Shown here: positions 1 through 10,575 of the stretch, one piece after another
Layout: the number at the start of each line of letters is the position of its first letter
How positions within the stretch are numbered: position 1 is the stretch's first letter
Assembly (NCBI GenBank): GCA_947447955.1
Contig: CANFLS010000011.1
Location: 1-64,000 of the forward strand
Reading direction: 5' to 3'
DNA length: 64,000 bases
DNA from: Flavobacteriales bacterium
GTDB lineage: Bacteria; Bacteroidota; Bacteroidia; NS11-12g; UBA955
Notes under the pieces: model-generated
What the model was told of the DNA's origin: nothing
Seen by the model: the letters and a program-made list of their open reading frames with translations, nothing else
The model's database searches: none
Program-made: the position numbers and the translations under genes

Positions 1-1
1 A

Positions 2-178
2 AAAGAAAAACCACAAAAAGGACAAGTTGTTGCTGTTGGCAGTGGAAAAGTAGATGAACCTATGACTGTAAAAATTGGCGACACTGTTTTGTACGGCAAA
101 TATGCTGGTACTGAAATCAATGTTGAAGGCACAGATTATTTAATCATGCGCGAGAGCGACATTTTAGCAATTTTATAA
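2..178 (+). CDS. groES: Co-chaperonin GroES (C-terminal part, cut by window edge)
   Basis: The last 58 codons of the 10-kDa chaperonin, in frame from base 2 to a TAA at 176-178. GroES forms the heptameric lid that closes the GroEL cage in the cytoplasm. The visible part carries the typical GroES beta-barrel signature [10 protein letters not shown] near the edge, then [16 protein letters not shown] and the ending [13 protein letters not shown]. The family is about 90-95 residues long, so roughly a third of the N-terminal part, including most of the mobile loop, lies outside the window. groEL starts 10 nt downstream on the same strand, the standard groESL operon, whose promoter would also be outside the window. 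Confidence 0.95.
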   Translation, partial: KEKPQKGQVVAVGSGKVDEPMTVKIGDTVLYGKYAGTEINVEGTDYLIMRESDILAIL

Positions 179-182
179 TTAA

Positions 183-1826
<1,644 letters not shown>

Positions 1827-1846
1827 TATTATCCCCTCAATACAAC

Positions 1847-1878
1847 AAAAAAGGTGCGGAAATTTCCGCACCTTTTTT
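1847..1878 (+). terminator. Rho-independent terminator after groEL
   Basis: Perfect 16+16 inverted repeat with no spacer (arms 1847-1862 and 1863-1878), starting in six A and ending in six T. The G+C core is GGTGCGG/CCGCACC. It can work in both directions. Twelve outer bases of each arm are identical to the sucA terminator at 54320-54353. Confidence 0.9.
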
Positions 1879-2033
1879 GTTTCTTGTTATTACCTGTATG
1901 CAACTACTTCCTATTAACGGCTATGCTATTTACTCATTCACAACTATATAGTAAAAAACGTTTTATAAGACATAATTATATTTAATGATTTGCAAGCCCT
2001 TGGAGCTAAACCTTCATAAGCCTTAAAATTCCC

Positions 2034-2069
2034 GTCTAATCTGTCTAACCCGTCTAACCCGTCTAATCT
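2034..2069 (+). repeat. Four tandem 9-bp units GTCTAAYCY
   Basis: Four consecutive 9-mers at 2034, 2043, 2052 and 2061 (GTCTAATCT, GTCTAACCC twice, GTCTAATCT). They sit immediately before the ruvX -7 element in the groEL-ruvX gap (1879-2090), where no ORF or RNA gene was recognised. Function unknown; too short and too few for a CRISPR array. Confidence 0.75.
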
Positions 2070-2077
2070 TTTTTCAT

Positions 2078-2085
2078 TACCTTTG
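2078..2085 (+). promoter_or_regulatory. -7 promoter element of ruvX (TACCTTTG)
   Basis: Exact match to the Bacteroidota -7 consensus TAnnTTTG, ending 5 nt before the ruvX ATG at 2091. Known spacing puts transcription start within a few bases of the ATG, so the ruvX mRNA is probably leaderless. No clear TTTG -33 box; the GTCTAA repeats occupy that place. Confidence 0.65.
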
Positions 2086-2090
2086 TATTT

Positions 2091-2504
2091 ATGGGTAGAA
2101 TTATTGGAATTGACTTTGGCCTAAAGCGCATTGGCATTGCAATCACTGACCCATTAAAAATGTTTGCACAACCACTTACAACTGTTTTTGCTTCCGACTT
2201 TCCAAAATGGTTATCTGATTATGCCAAACTTGAATCAATTGACGAATTTGTTGTGGGCATGCCCACCAAATTATCTGGGGAAGATACTGATGCCACCCAG
2301 CCCGTAAGAGATTTTATTATTTGGTTAAATTCCAATTATCCTGAAATACCCCTTGCAACAATTGATGAAAGATTAAGCAGCCATGAAGCTCAGAACTTTA
2401 TAAATAAATCGGTTGTAAAAAGAGAAAATAGAAAAGACAAAAAACTAGTAGATACAATTTCTGCAACACTAATACTTCAAACACACTTACAAAGAATTTC
2501 ATGA
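2091..2504 (+). CDS. ruvX: RuvX/YqgF family putative pre-16S rRNA nuclease
   Basis: RNase H-fold protein of 137 residues, the usual family length, implicated in 5'-end maturation of 16S rRNA. The N-terminal IIGIDFGLKRIGIAITDP carries the first catalytic Asp of the RNase H fold. The conserved VVGMP and the later DERLSSHEA segment are also family hallmarks. It begins a tight (+) operon: its TGA overlaps the ATG of def by 4 bp (ATGA at 2501-2504), and a UbiA gene follows. A perfect -7 element lies just upstream, with almost no leader. The role is assigned from the family and was not tested here. Confidence 0.93.
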   Translation: MGRIIGIDFGLKRIGIAITDPLKMFAQPLTTVFASDFPKWLSDYAKLESIDEFVVGMPTKLSGEDTDATQPVRDFIIWLNSNYPEIPLATIDERLSSHEAQNFINKSVVKRENRKDKKLVDTISATLILQTHLQRIS

Positions 2505-3052
2505 TTTTTCCAATATACGCATACGGACAGCCAGTGCTTCGAAAAAAAGCCGACGACATTGATAAAGATTATCCTCAATTACTTGAATTAATTAGCAATA
2601 TGTTTGAAACCATGTACGAAAGCAATGGCATTGGTTTGGCTGCACCTCAAATAGGTTTACCTATCCGATTATTTGTTGTGGATGGTGCCGATGTTGACGA
2701 CATCAAACCTAAGGGTTTTAAACAAGTATTTATTAATGCCACAATCGAAGAAGAGTTTGGTAACGAATGGGACTTTGAAGAAGGTTGTTTAAGCATTCCA
2801 AATGTTAGGGCCAATGTAAAGAGAAAAGGAGAATTGACCATCCACTTTTTTGATGAAAAATGGCAAGAACATACCAAAACTTTTGATGGAATGGCAGCAA
2901 GAATTATCCAACATGAATATGATCATATTGAGGGAATTTTATTCACTGACAGGGTAAGTCCCTTAAAAAGAGGAATGATAAAAAAACGTTTAGAAAACAT
3001 CTCAAAAGGCTATGTTGATGTTGACTATAAAATGAAATTTCCAAAAAAATAA
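2501..3052 (+). CDS. def: Peptide deformylase
   Basis: Metalloenzyme that removes the formyl group from the initiator Met of nascent proteins. All three family motifs are intact: GIGLAAPQ at residues 43-50, EGCLSIP at 94-100 with metal ligand Cys96, and HEYDH at 138-142 with ligands His138 and His142 and catalytic Glu139. Length 183 is normal. The start codon overlaps the ruvX stop by 4 bp, so translational coupling is likely. The C-terminal KMKFPKK tail is basic and unremarkable. There is no methionyl-tRNA formyltransferase gene in the window. Confidence 0.97.
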   Translation: MIFPIYAYGQPVLRKKADDIDKDYPQLLELISNMFETMYESNGIGLAAPQIGLPIRLFVVDGADVDDIKPKGFKQVFINATIEEEFGNEWDFEEGCLSIPNVRANVKRKGELTIHFFDEKWQEHTKTFDGMAARIIQHEYDHIEGILFTDRVSPLKRGMIKKRLENISKGYVDVDYKMKFPKK

Positions 3053-3057
3053 AAACG

Positions 3058-3915
3058 GTGAAATACTATTGGAAGCTTGTTCGACCCATTAATTTACTAT
3101 TAACTGTTCTTACACAGCTCCTTTTTATATTATCTGCTTCTAGAATTAATCACAGCTTTTTACATTTCGATTGGAGCAATATCCGATTTCAAGAATCAAT
3201 CACAACCATGCTAGCTTGCGTTTTTGTGGCGGCTGGTGGTTATGTAATCAACGATATTTTCGACATAGAAACAGACCACATTAACAGACCAGAAAAGCTA
3301 ATTTTGAGTAAACATATTTCCCCTAAATCGGCCAAAATATTTTATGTAATTTTAACGTCATTGGGAATCATTTCAGGTTTTCTAACCGGCATAGGCATGG
3401 GAATACTTTGCCTTGTTTTGGCAATTCTACTTTATTTCTATTCTAGCGACTTAAAAGGCGAGATGCTACAAGGCAACCTATTAATTTCATTAATGGCAGG
3501 AATGGTGGTTTACGTTGCATCTAGAGGTGTTTTCAATGTGCAAAACACTTACTTTGCCGAATACGCAAGCGTGGCCTTTTTAATTACCATGGCCAGAGAA
3601 TTGATTAAAGACATTGAAGACCTTGAAGGAGACAAAGCTCAAGAACATGAAACGTATCCAATAATGAAAGGTATTCGAGCAACGAAAATACTGGCTGCAA
3701 TTTTTATGTTCTTTACACTTTTAATCGCAGTTTTACTCATATTTCAATCAAACGCAATTTTATTTAAAATTTTCATAACGGGATTGATCATTGCACCCAT
3801 TTTCTATTATCTGTATCTGCTTTATAAAGCAAAAGAAAAGGGACAATTCAGAAACATATCCAATTGGTTAAAATTAACAATGTTCATTGGATTGTTTTCA
3901 AGCTTATTTTGTTAA
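3058..3915 (+). CDS. UbiA-family membrane prenyltransferase
   Basis: Integral membrane prenyltransferase of 285 residues that transfers an isoprenyl chain to an acceptor. Both Asp-rich motifs that bind Mg-diphosphate are present: NDIFDIETD at residues 65-73 and DIEDLEGD at 185-192. About eight hydrophobic helices are visible. It uses a GTG start (MKYYWKLVRP) 5 nt after def. Bacteroidota homologues are often labelled geranylgeranylglycerol-phosphate geranylgeranyltransferase, but MenA/UbiA-like or heme O roles cannot be excluded from sequence, so no symbol is given. Its TAA shares the tetranucleotide TTAA with the stop of the convergent DUF3109 gene. Confidence 0.85.
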   Translation: MKYYWKLVRPINLLLTVLTQLLFILSASRINHSFLHFDWSNIRFQESITTMLACVFVAAGGYVINDIFDIETDHINRPEKLILSKHISPKSAKIFYVILTSLGIISGFLTGIGMGILCLVLAILLYFYSSDLKGEMLQGNLLISLMAGMVVYVASRGVFNVQNTYFAEYASVAFLITMARELIKDIEDLEGDKAQEHETYPIMKGIRATKILAAIFMFFTLLIAVLLIFQSNAILFKIFITGLIIAPIFYYLYLLYKAKEKGQFRNISNWLKLTMFIGLFSSLFC

Positions 3916-4490
3916 ATAACCCTGTTGCGCCAATCGCGGGCAATATCAGATAATTCTTGATACCACTCCTCACCCATTTTGCGAATCAGGGGTTCCTTCA
4001 AAAATTCATAGACTGGAATATTCAATTCCGAACCTGCGCTACAAGCATCATTGCAAATATCCCAATGGTGATAATTCATAGCAATGTAAGATCCATATTT
4101 TTTTGCTCTTATTGGATATAAATGGCAGCTAATAGGTTTCTTAAAATCAATTTTCCCATCGGTGTAAGCTTTTTCAATCCCACAGGAAGCGATTCCATTG
4201 TCCTCATAAACCACAAAGACACATTCACCAGTGGGTCTACAAACTGTAACCAAATCACCATCAATATCTCTAGTTACATAGCCATGTTCTTTAATTTCAT
4301 TGATTCCTGCTTCACTCAAATAGGGTTCAATTTTATCGTAAATATCAAGAATGATATCGGCTTCTTCCTTTAACAAAGGAGCTCCAGCATCGCCTTGAAC
4401 ACAGCATTCACCCTTACATTTATTAATTTGACATGCAAATTTTTTCTCTAAAACATCCTCAGAAACAAGGGCATTGCCAACAATGATCAT
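3912..4490 (-). CDS. Cys-rich DUF3109 family protein
   Basis: Cytoplasmic protein of 192 residues with no signal peptide, recognisable as DUF3109 by its opening [20 protein letters not shown] and many conserved cysteines: Cys20, Cys25, Cys29 and Cys30, then singles in [26 protein letters not shown] and [11 protein letters not shown]. The pattern resembles a metal or Fe-S binding protein of the CxxCxxxCC zinc/iron cluster type, which is inference. It is the last gene of a long minus-strand operon; its ATG overlaps the purE stop by 4 bp. Biochemical function is not known to me. Confidence 0.85.
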   Translation of the reverse strand: MIIVGNALVSEDVLEKKFACQINKCKGECCVQGDAGAPLLKEEADIILDIYDKIEPYLSEAGINEIKEHGYVTRDIDGDLVTVCRPTGECVFVVYEDNGIASCGIEKAYTDGKIDFKKPISCHLYPIRAKKYGSYIAMNYHHWDICNDACSAGSELNIPVYEFLKEPLIRKMGEEWYQELSDIARDWRNRVI

Positions 4491-4999
4491 TTTTTGAGGT
4501 TCAAATAATTTTGATACCCAATTTCTTCAACCTTGGCGGCTTTCTCCAAAACCTCTGAATTCATTGACTCTTTAAATGCGATTACTGATTTGGCAACCTC
4601 GTTATTAGAAATTCCTATAATTTGAGCCGCCAAAATACCAGCATTGCGGGCACCATTGATAGCAACTGTTGCAACAGGAACCCCTGGAGGCATTTGAACA
4701 ATTGAATACAAACTATCTAATCCACTCATATTGCTAGATTTCACAGGAACACCAATTACGGGTAAATGCGTAAACGCAGCAATCATTCCTGGCAAATGGG
4801 CTGCGCCACCTGCACCTGCAATTACTACCCCAATTCCATTGTTATGGGCATTTTTACCATAATCGACCAAGCGATCTGGAGTTCTATGGGCTGAAACAAT
4901 AGTGAGTTCATATTCAACACCTAATTGACTTAAAATCGCGGCTGCTTCTTGCATTACTGGCAAGTCGCTGTCGCTACCCATGATAATTCCAACTTTCAT
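4487..4999 (-). CDS. purE: N5-carboxyaminoimidazole ribonucleotide mutase (class I PurE)
   Basis: Converts N5-CAIR to CAIR in purine synthesis. The 170-residue protein has the class I hallmarks: [17 protein letters not shown] at residues 4-20, the SAHRTPDRL active-site loop near 40-48, and [12 protein letters not shown]. Class I PurE normally works with a PurK ATP-grasp partner, which is not in the window. It is embedded between pssA and the DUF3109 gene with 4-bp overlaps on both sides, so this purine enzyme is co-translated with an unrelated lipid gene. No anomalies in the active-site residues. Confidence 0.97.
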   Translation of the reverse strand: MKVGIIMGSDSDLPVMQEAAAILSQLGVEYELTIVSAHRTPDRLVDYGKNAHNNGIGVVIAGAGGAAHLPGMIAAFTHLPVIGVPVKSSNMSGLDSLYSIVQMPPGVPVATVAINGARNAGILAAQIIGISNNEVAKSVIAFKESMNSEVLEKAAKVEEIGYQNYLNLKK

Positions 5000-5730
5000 A
5001 TTTCAGTAGATTGTTTTTGAACAGCAAAGTTCGCAATAAAAGAGATAAGTATATAAATAAAATAAAAAACTGCAACTCCAGCAGCCCCAAAAAGAGCAAT
5101 ACTTAATATTCCCAATCCCAAAAGTGCATATTTCCACTTGTTTAATGGATCGCCTCCTTTAAACTTTAAAGCCAACATTGGAAAATCTGAAATCATCATG
5201 TATGAAGCCAAAATAGGAACATAAAGCCAAAAATAATAATGGGTTAAAATTTCACGAACATCAAGTACCGAAAATGTAGGATCATTGAAAGTATGCATAA
5301 TCCAACTCCATGATGCCAATGCCAATCCGGTAATAGGTGTTGGAACTCCTAAAAATCCCGTTGTTTGTCGGGTATCAATATTGAATTTTGCCAATCGATA
5401 AGCTGCACCCAATGGAATAAACATCCACACGTAATTATTTACACAAAAACCTGAGGATGTGCAATATCCCTGATTTTGGATGTAATAACGCCAAATCAAA
5501 CCAGGAAGCACGCCAAATGTAACCACGTCGGCCATACTGTCTAATTGTTTTCCAAGTTCGCCATCTGCTTTCAACAAACGCGCTACAAATCCATCAAAAA
5601 AATCAAGAATTGCACCTAATATCATAAATAGAAACCCAGCGAATGGATTTCCTTGCATTACCATAGTAATACCCAATAAACCACATGACAAATTGCCTAA
5701 AGTGATTAAATTTGGAATTGATTTTATCAT
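4996..5730 (-). CDS. pssA: CDP-diacylglycerol-serine O-phosphatidyltransferase
   Basis: Membrane enzyme making phosphatidylserine, the precursor of phosphatidylethanolamine. The full CDP-alcohol phosphatidyltransferase signature D-G-x2-A-R-x8-G-x3-D-x3-D is present from about residue 44 ([20 protein letters not shown], then MAD). About six membrane segments are visible and the 244 residues fit the PssA type found in Bacteroidota. It overlaps purE by 4 bp and lies 26 nt downstream of the Ere-like gene. cdsA, which makes its CDP-diacylglycerol substrate, occurs separately at 50.7 kb. Confidence 0.94.
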   Translation of the reverse strand: MIKSIPNLITLGNLSCGLLGITMVMQGNPFAGFLFMILGAILDFFDGFVARLLKADGELGKQLDSMADVVTFGVLPGLIWRYYIQNQGYCTSSGFCVNNYVWMFIPLGAAYRLAKFNIDTRQTTGFLGVPTPITGLALASWSWIMHTFNDPTFSVLDVREILTHYYFWLYVPILASYMMISDFPMLALKFKGGDPLNKWKYALLGLGILSIALFGAAGVAVFYFIYILISFIANFAVQKQSTEI

Positions 5731-5756
5731 TTTATGTTTTCTTTTTATCTTAAAGT

Positions 5757-7697
5757 TTAATAGTCTGAAACAACATCACTCCAAGAGAAACCTCTTAGTT
5801 CAAAATTCAATTTCAACGACAACGAAAAATTCCAAAATAACGGACCGTTCAATTTTCCGAAATTCTGATATACAAATTGGCTATGCTGGTATTTCCAAAT
5901 TTCATCTAGTGGCTGGAACATCATTTGATACGACATTCCCAAACTTGAATTTGAAAATTGATAATCACATCCAATATGTCCACCGTAAACAAATGAATTG
6001 GAAACCACATTCACTAAATTGCTATTCACTGTTGATATGTCTGGTGATTTTGGATCATTCGTTATTTTCTGCGAAAAAACACCACAATCGGCCATGATAT
6101 CAATTGAGACACGTGAAATGTCAAATGAAACACCCATAGAACCAATTGCACCTCCAGCTGAATAGTGTAAAGAACCTCCTTGTAGGTCAAGCAAAGTTTC
6201 ATCGTTACCTAGGCTGTAAAAACCCATCAATTCCGTTTTTAAAACACCATGTTGGTAACCAATACTGTGATTGAAATACCAACTTGAAGGATTTTTAATG
6301 GTATTATCAAAGTTCACTGCGCCAATGTGGTTTTGCATATTCATCAAATTATTCTTCAAAAAAGTAAGACCCAATATATTAAAAGTGATTCTACGCTTTA
6401 TAGAATGTTCACTTTCACTTGACTCACCATCGCTAATTTGGGTTGTATCACCTTTTCTAATTTTAGGCAATTCATCTATTTCTGAACCGCTATACAATAC
6501 AAATCGAAATTTCTTTTTTAATTCAACAAATTGATTGGTAGTATCATAGAGGTCGAAGAGTAAATGCATTTTTGACGAAATAGATTTTATAGATTTTACC
6601 TCTTCGCTCATTGTTGAATTTTTATCAATATCCACAGCAGACAAATCTTCACTATTATCTCTGTAAAACAGCGCTATGCTCACAATTTTAGTCGAATCTC
6701 CATTAAAATACCTGGTTCTAACTTTATTACAAACACTGCTATAATTATACCACCCACAATCGTTATTCTGTTTTGAATAAGCTACATGGCAACGACCAAA
6801 CTGTCCAAAAAACTTTTGTGTAGTATCGGCAGCCAATAATTGTTGGAATTTCCTTCCCATATATTCTTCGCGCCACAAATACTGCTGAGCATCATTTTCA
6901 AGTTTCATCCATTTGAAATACTCCTGAAGTGAAGCCAAATTGGTTTTAAATGTTTCAAACTCCGGTCCCAACCAAGTTTTATATAAAGCCAATTGCTTCG
7001 CCAAAGAATCAGCCAATGAAAGCGTATTTTTCTCATTTGGCTCGATGTAACCAGTTCCATAAGCATAATCGCCGTGCAAGCTTTTTTTACTGCTCGAACT
7101 ATAGTCGGAATGATATTCTTCATTCGCTTTCAGTAAATCTTTAGCAAGTATTTTCGCAGCATTTACAGTAGGAAATAAATCCTTTGGAATCTTTGATTTA
7201 ATGGTATTCAAATGGTCAACCAATCGCTGTAAACTCAAATCATAAAAACGTTCAACATCCAAACCATAAATATGAATCCTGTCCTTTTCCGGAACTTTTT
7301 GCATCCAATCATTCAAATGATCAAAAAACCTCATGTATTTTTCTGAGGAAATAGAATTCAACATACGACGGGCATTGGTATCATTCTTGCAAATATATTG
7401 CTCCATGTAATAAGCCCTATTTGCACTCATTTCAATGATAAAATTGCGGTAACCACAATTTTCATAAAGTCCTTTCATCATTGAAAACTCCAATCTTGAA
7501 TTCAATTCGGTCATGGAATGATTCTCCCCATCAAAAACAACCCTAGCCTTTCGTGCAGCAGCATAAATGGTCTTCATTCCTGAATCTTTGGCAAAATCAA
7601 CATGATTTAAATCTAATTTTATTCCATGAGGGACAATTTGAGCGCCTACAAATTGAATAAAACAAAAAGCCAATGTATAAACTATGCCCTTTTTCAT
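5757..7697 (-). CDS. Exported protein: erythromycin-esterase-like domain plus C-terminal barrel-like region
   Basis: 646 residues with a signal peptide ending near VGAQ (residues 17-20). Residues 50-100 match the erythromycin esterase-like pattern: GENH at 57-60 (Glu58, His60), then ENCGYRNFIIEMSANRAYYM with Glu89. Further pieces fit: RIHIYGLDVERF, REEYMGRKF at 276-284, and GRCHVAYSK with His304. From about residue 435 the chain becomes alternating aromatic/polar strands (SWYFNHSIGYQHG, GMSYQMMFQPL) ending FWNFSLSLKLNF, like an outer-membrane barrel. The enzymatic family is inferred from motif layout; macrolide resistance is not implied. Its start overlaps the preceding 607-residue gene by 4 bp. 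Substrate unknown. Confidence 0.6.
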   Translation of the reverse strand: MKKGIVYTLAFCFIQFVGAQIVPHGIKLDLNHVDFAKDSGMKTIYAAARKARVVFDGENHSMTELNSRLEFSMMKGLYENCGYRNFIIEMSANRAYYMEQYICKNDTNARRMLNSISSEKYMRFFDHLNDWMQKVPEKDRIHIYGLDVERFYDLSLQRLVDHLNTIKSKIPKDLFPTVNAAKILAKDLLKANEEYHSDYSSSSKKSLHGDYAYGTGYIEPNEKNTLSLADSLAKQLALYKTWLGPEFETFKTNLASLQEYFKWMKLENDAQQYLWREEYMGRKFQQLLAADTTQKFFGQFGRCHVAYSKQNNDCGWYNYSSVCNKVRTRYFNGDSTKIVSIALFYRDNSEDLSAVDIDKNSTMSEEVKSIKSISSKMHLLFDLYDTTNQFVELKKKFRFVLYSGSEIDELPKIRKGDTTQISDGESSESEHSIKRRITFNILGLTFLKNNLMNMQNHIGAVNFDNTIKNPSSWYFNHSIGYQHGVLKTELMGFYSLGNDETLLDLQGGSLHYSAGGAIGSMGVSFDISRVSIDIMADCGVFSQKITNDPKSPDISTVNSNLVNVVSNSFVYGGHIGCDYQFSNSSLGMSYQMMFQPLDEIWKYQHSQFVYQNFGKLNGPLFWNFSLSLKLNFELRGFSWSDVVSDY

Positions 7698-9517
7698 CTA
7701 TATTTCTGATAAATATTAATTCCTAAACCAACCGAGATATAAAGTCCTTTGTTCGACATACGGCCTTTGCCATTGATATAATTGTCGTTTTGTTTCCAAC
7801 GGTCATCACCATAATCCCATAAGTATCCCACTTCACCAATCAAATGGAATTTACTAAATCCAATTTTTCCATTCAATCCCAAACCGTATAAAAAAGAATT
7901 TTTTGTAACCTGATTTATTTCTTGAGGATTTGTAACCAACGGGTCGCCCATTTGAAATCCGTTAGGAAATGTCATACTATTTCGCATGTAATTCAAATTG
8001 GTTGTCCATGATAAACTTGCGAATCTTTTATTGAAAATATTAGATTCAGTTGAAAACATAAAATTATCGCCCCAATACGATTCGCAAATATTCAACTTTT
8101 GGTCGGTAGCCATAGTTCTGCCATATGAAAAACGATAACGGGTATTATCGATAGGCTGATATACAAATGTCAACCCAAGCGTATTTAAATGAGACAATTC
8201 TATAAGTCCCTCCGACTTTAAAACTTCATTAATTTCATTGAAATTGTTATAAAACTTCATGACAAAAGGTTCTATCCCAAATGTTTTTGAATTCAGCAAT
8301 TGTCTATAGCTATAATCATCTGCATACGCATCTTCAACTGCTGTTGTATCAGAAGCCCTATCTTCAAACACTTCCATTAATCTTTGAACGATAGGCATTG
8401 AATCTGGATTTACTTGCCAAACAATCAAATTGGTCGTGTCTCTGCTGTCAAAGTCATTAGTAGTATCTTTCGAAAAAACAGTATCGGTTTCAATCCAAAT
8501 CCTATTTACTGATGCAGAAGGATAGTACTCTTTTAACACAGTTCGGGTTGAAATTCCAATTCTTTCAGAATTCAAAACGGAATCAAAAAAGTTACCAGAA
8601 TTGTACAACATCCAAAAATTGGTTGCATTTTCATTTACTCTTTTGTCAATAAAGTTCAAATCGTCTATTAAAGAATTTACCAAGTCATCCGACACCTCCC
8701 ACACGGCATAATTGTTATAATAAACAATGTTGTTTTTAACGAGAAAATCAATGTAAGATTTTAAATCATTCCAATCGGCTTGCTTCTCTTTGTTTAATTT
8801 TCCATTCAATGATTTATCTATTGTATTTAACGAATCTAGAAAACGTTTCACAGTTGATTTGATATCAAAAGAATTTGAAATAGTCACGTATTCTGTGACA
8901 TCGCTTTCCCCGAATCTTTTTTTTCCGCTATAATCACCACTGCTATTCGACTGTAGCAAATAATTCTCAGAAGCCCTAATAGCATCTATTTGATTTTGAA
9001 TATCAATATCGATAATTGCCGAAGCATCTAGTCCCTCAAAAATATCGTCAAGAATATATACAATAGATTTATCGAGGAAATCTGAGAAAGGAGATATATT
9101 TTGAATGAATTTTGTGTGCGATAAAACTTCTGGCGACACACTATCAATAAAGTTCAGCACCATTTTTATTCTTTTGATATCGTAAAAACTATTGGTGGCA
9201 TTGTCAACCATTTTCAATAATTTGCCATATTTGATCGAATCAACATGCTTGTATTCGATTCCTTTTCTAATCAAATACGCCGAAGTCCAATCGAAATTGG
9301 CAATAATATTGTTTTGCTTTTTGTCAGACAAACTTGGCCTAATTGAACTCAAGAAAAGCGCAAAATCGCCTTCATCAATCGTATAATCTTTTACATGAAA
9401 CAAATTGAATTTTGCATCATCTAATTTTCTATTTAAAGAACCATTTTTTTGAGCTGCTAATCCCAATGGAATTAAAAAACCCAGCATTACGAACAGTCTA
9501 AATTTCATAAAATTCAT
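7694..9517 (-). CDS. Large exported protein of unknown function, barrel-like C-terminus
   Basis: Not recognised. 607 residues starting MNFMKFRLFVMLGFLIPLG with a cleavable signal peptide ending at LAAQ; the second Met at 9508 is an equally good start. The middle is helical and charged (many Asp, Asn, Lys, Ser). The last ~150 residues alternate aromatic and polar strands (YRFSYGRTMATDQKL, ASLSWTTNLNYMRNS, FHLIGEVGYLWDYGDD, GLYISVGLGINIYQKYR), typical of an outer-membrane barrel. It starts 16 nt after yicC and overlaps the Ere-like gene by 4 bp, so the two exported proteins are probably made together and may act as a pair. Localisation is inferred. Confidence 0.6.
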   Translation of the reverse strand: MNFMKFRLFVMLGFLIPLGLAAQKNGSLNRKLDDAKFNLFHVKDYTIDEGDFALFLSSIRPSLSDKKQNNIIANFDWTSAYLIRKGIEYKHVDSIKYGKLLKMVDNATNSFYDIKRIKMVLNFIDSVSPEVLSHTKFIQNISPFSDFLDKSIVYILDDIFEGLDASAIIDIDIQNQIDAIRASENYLLQSNSSGDYSGKKRFGESDVTEYVTISNSFDIKSTVKRFLDSLNTIDKSLNGKLNKEKQADWNDLKSYIDFLVKNNIVYYNNYAVWEVSDDLVNSLIDDLNFIDKRVNENATNFWMLYNSGNFFDSVLNSERIGISTRTVLKEYYPSASVNRIWIETDTVFSKDTTNDFDSRDTTNLIVWQVNPDSMPIVQRLMEVFEDRASDTTAVEDAYADDYSYRQLLNSKTFGIEPFVMKFYNNFNEINEVLKSEGLIELSHLNTLGLTFVYQPIDNTRYRFSYGRTMATDQKLNICESYWGDNFMFSTESNIFNKRFASLSWTTNLNYMRNSMTFPNGFQMGDPLVTNPQEINQVTKNSFLYGLGLNGKIGFSKFHLIGEVGYLWDYGDDRWKQNDNYINGKGRMSNKGLYISVGLGINIYQKYR

Positions 9518-9533
9518 TCTTAATATTTTTTAT

Positions 9534-10421
9534 CTAAGCCAAATTCAGAACTTGTTCTTTAATTTGTTCTAGTTTTTCTTTCATTTGAACCACTGCCTGT
9601 TGCATTGGGAAATAATTACTTTTCACGCCCATTGTATTCATTTCTCGGCCCATTTCTTGGGCTATAAAATTCAACTTACGTCCTTTCGGCTCAGCTTTAA
9701 GAGTATTAATAAAATAATTTACATGCTGATTCAAGCGTTGCTTTTCTTCCGCAATATCCCATTTATCTAGGTAAATTAAAATTTCCTGTTCCAAACGGTT
9801 TGGATCTAACAATTCTTCTTTTACATGTTCCAACAAATTGCCATAAATTCTCTCTTTCAAAGCTTCTTTTCTGGCATCTTCTTCATTTTCAACCAATATT
9901 AAATCTTGAGAAATACTTTGAACCAATTGCAATAATTTTTCACCGGTTGCAATGCCTTCAATTTCTCTGAATTTGATCAAATTATCGGCAGCTGCCATAA
10001 CCAATTCTTTGATTTGATCTTTGATATCATCAGAAATCTCGCGATCGGCTGTACCAATAACCTCTGGAACTCGGATGATTTCACGAAATGGATCTCTAAA
10101 CTCAACGTTCAAATTATTACTTAATAATTGCAATGCATCTAAATACCTTTTTGCCAAGGCTTCATTGATTTGAATTTCTTGAGATGAGTTTTGCTCATCT
10201 ACAATTTTTATATTAAAAACACATGTAATTGTTCCTCTTTCTAGTTTTTCAGAAAGCATTCTACGAACAGAAGCATCAATTTCATATAAGAATTTTGGCA
10301 AGCGAATGTCGGCCTCAAAGTATCTACCATTCAGTGCTTTTATTTCGCAGGTTGCTTTGAGTTTATCGTTTTCTATGACTGCCCTCCCGAAGCCTGTCAT
10401 ACTTTGAATTTTCATTGACAT
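9534..10421 (-). CDS. yicC: YicC family endoribonuclease-like protein
   Basis: 295-residue cytoplasmic protein with the YicC hallmarks: the N-terminal IQSMTGFGRA, the segment CEIKALNGRYFEADIRLPKF, and the C-terminal DUF1732 region PKGRKLNFIAQEMGREMNTMGVKSN. Members have been linked to RNA cleavage and stress adaptation. The first gene of the minus operon reading yicC, two exported proteins, pssA, purE and DUF3109. MSMKIQSM offers two Met starts (10421 and 10415). A near-consensus -7 box TATTTTCG lies at 10439-10432 on the minus strand, giving a leader of about 8-14 nt. Confidence 0.92.
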   Translation of the reverse strand: MSMKIQSMTGFGRAVIENDKLKATCEIKALNGRYFEADIRLPKFLYEIDASVRRMLSEKLERGTITCVFNIKIVDEQNSSQEIQINEALAKRYLDALQLLSNNLNVEFRDPFREIIRVPEVIGTADREISDDIKDQIKELVMAAADNLIKFREIEGIATGEKLLQLVQSISQDLILVENEEDARKEALKERIYGNLLEHVKEELLDPNRLEQEILIYLDKWDIAEEKQRLNQHVNYFINTLKAEPKGRKLNFIAQEMGREMNTMGVKSNYFPMQQAVVQMKEKLEQIKEQVLNLA

Positions 10422-10575
10422 GTTTAATAGGCGAAAATAGACATATTTAACTCAAAATTTACCATACTTTTTTAGTGATTTAAAACAATTGTAAAATCTT
10501 CACTAATTCAACCATGTTAAAACACCATTAATCTAATATAAAATTCAGTAACTTTACGTTTTAATGAGAATCAAC

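Noticed and set aside
2034-2069. CRISPR array
   Set aside because: Units are 9 bp with no spacers; a tandem repeat, not a repeat-spacer array. No cas genes in the window.
5693-6097. 134-residue plus-strand frame over the end of the Ere-like gene
   Set aside because: Shadow of the minus-strand gene and of pssA; no domain or signal recognisable.
5757-7697. Macrolide-resistance erythromycin esterase
   Set aside because: Exported, with barrel-like tail and chromosomal housekeeping context; only the superfamily motif layout is shared.
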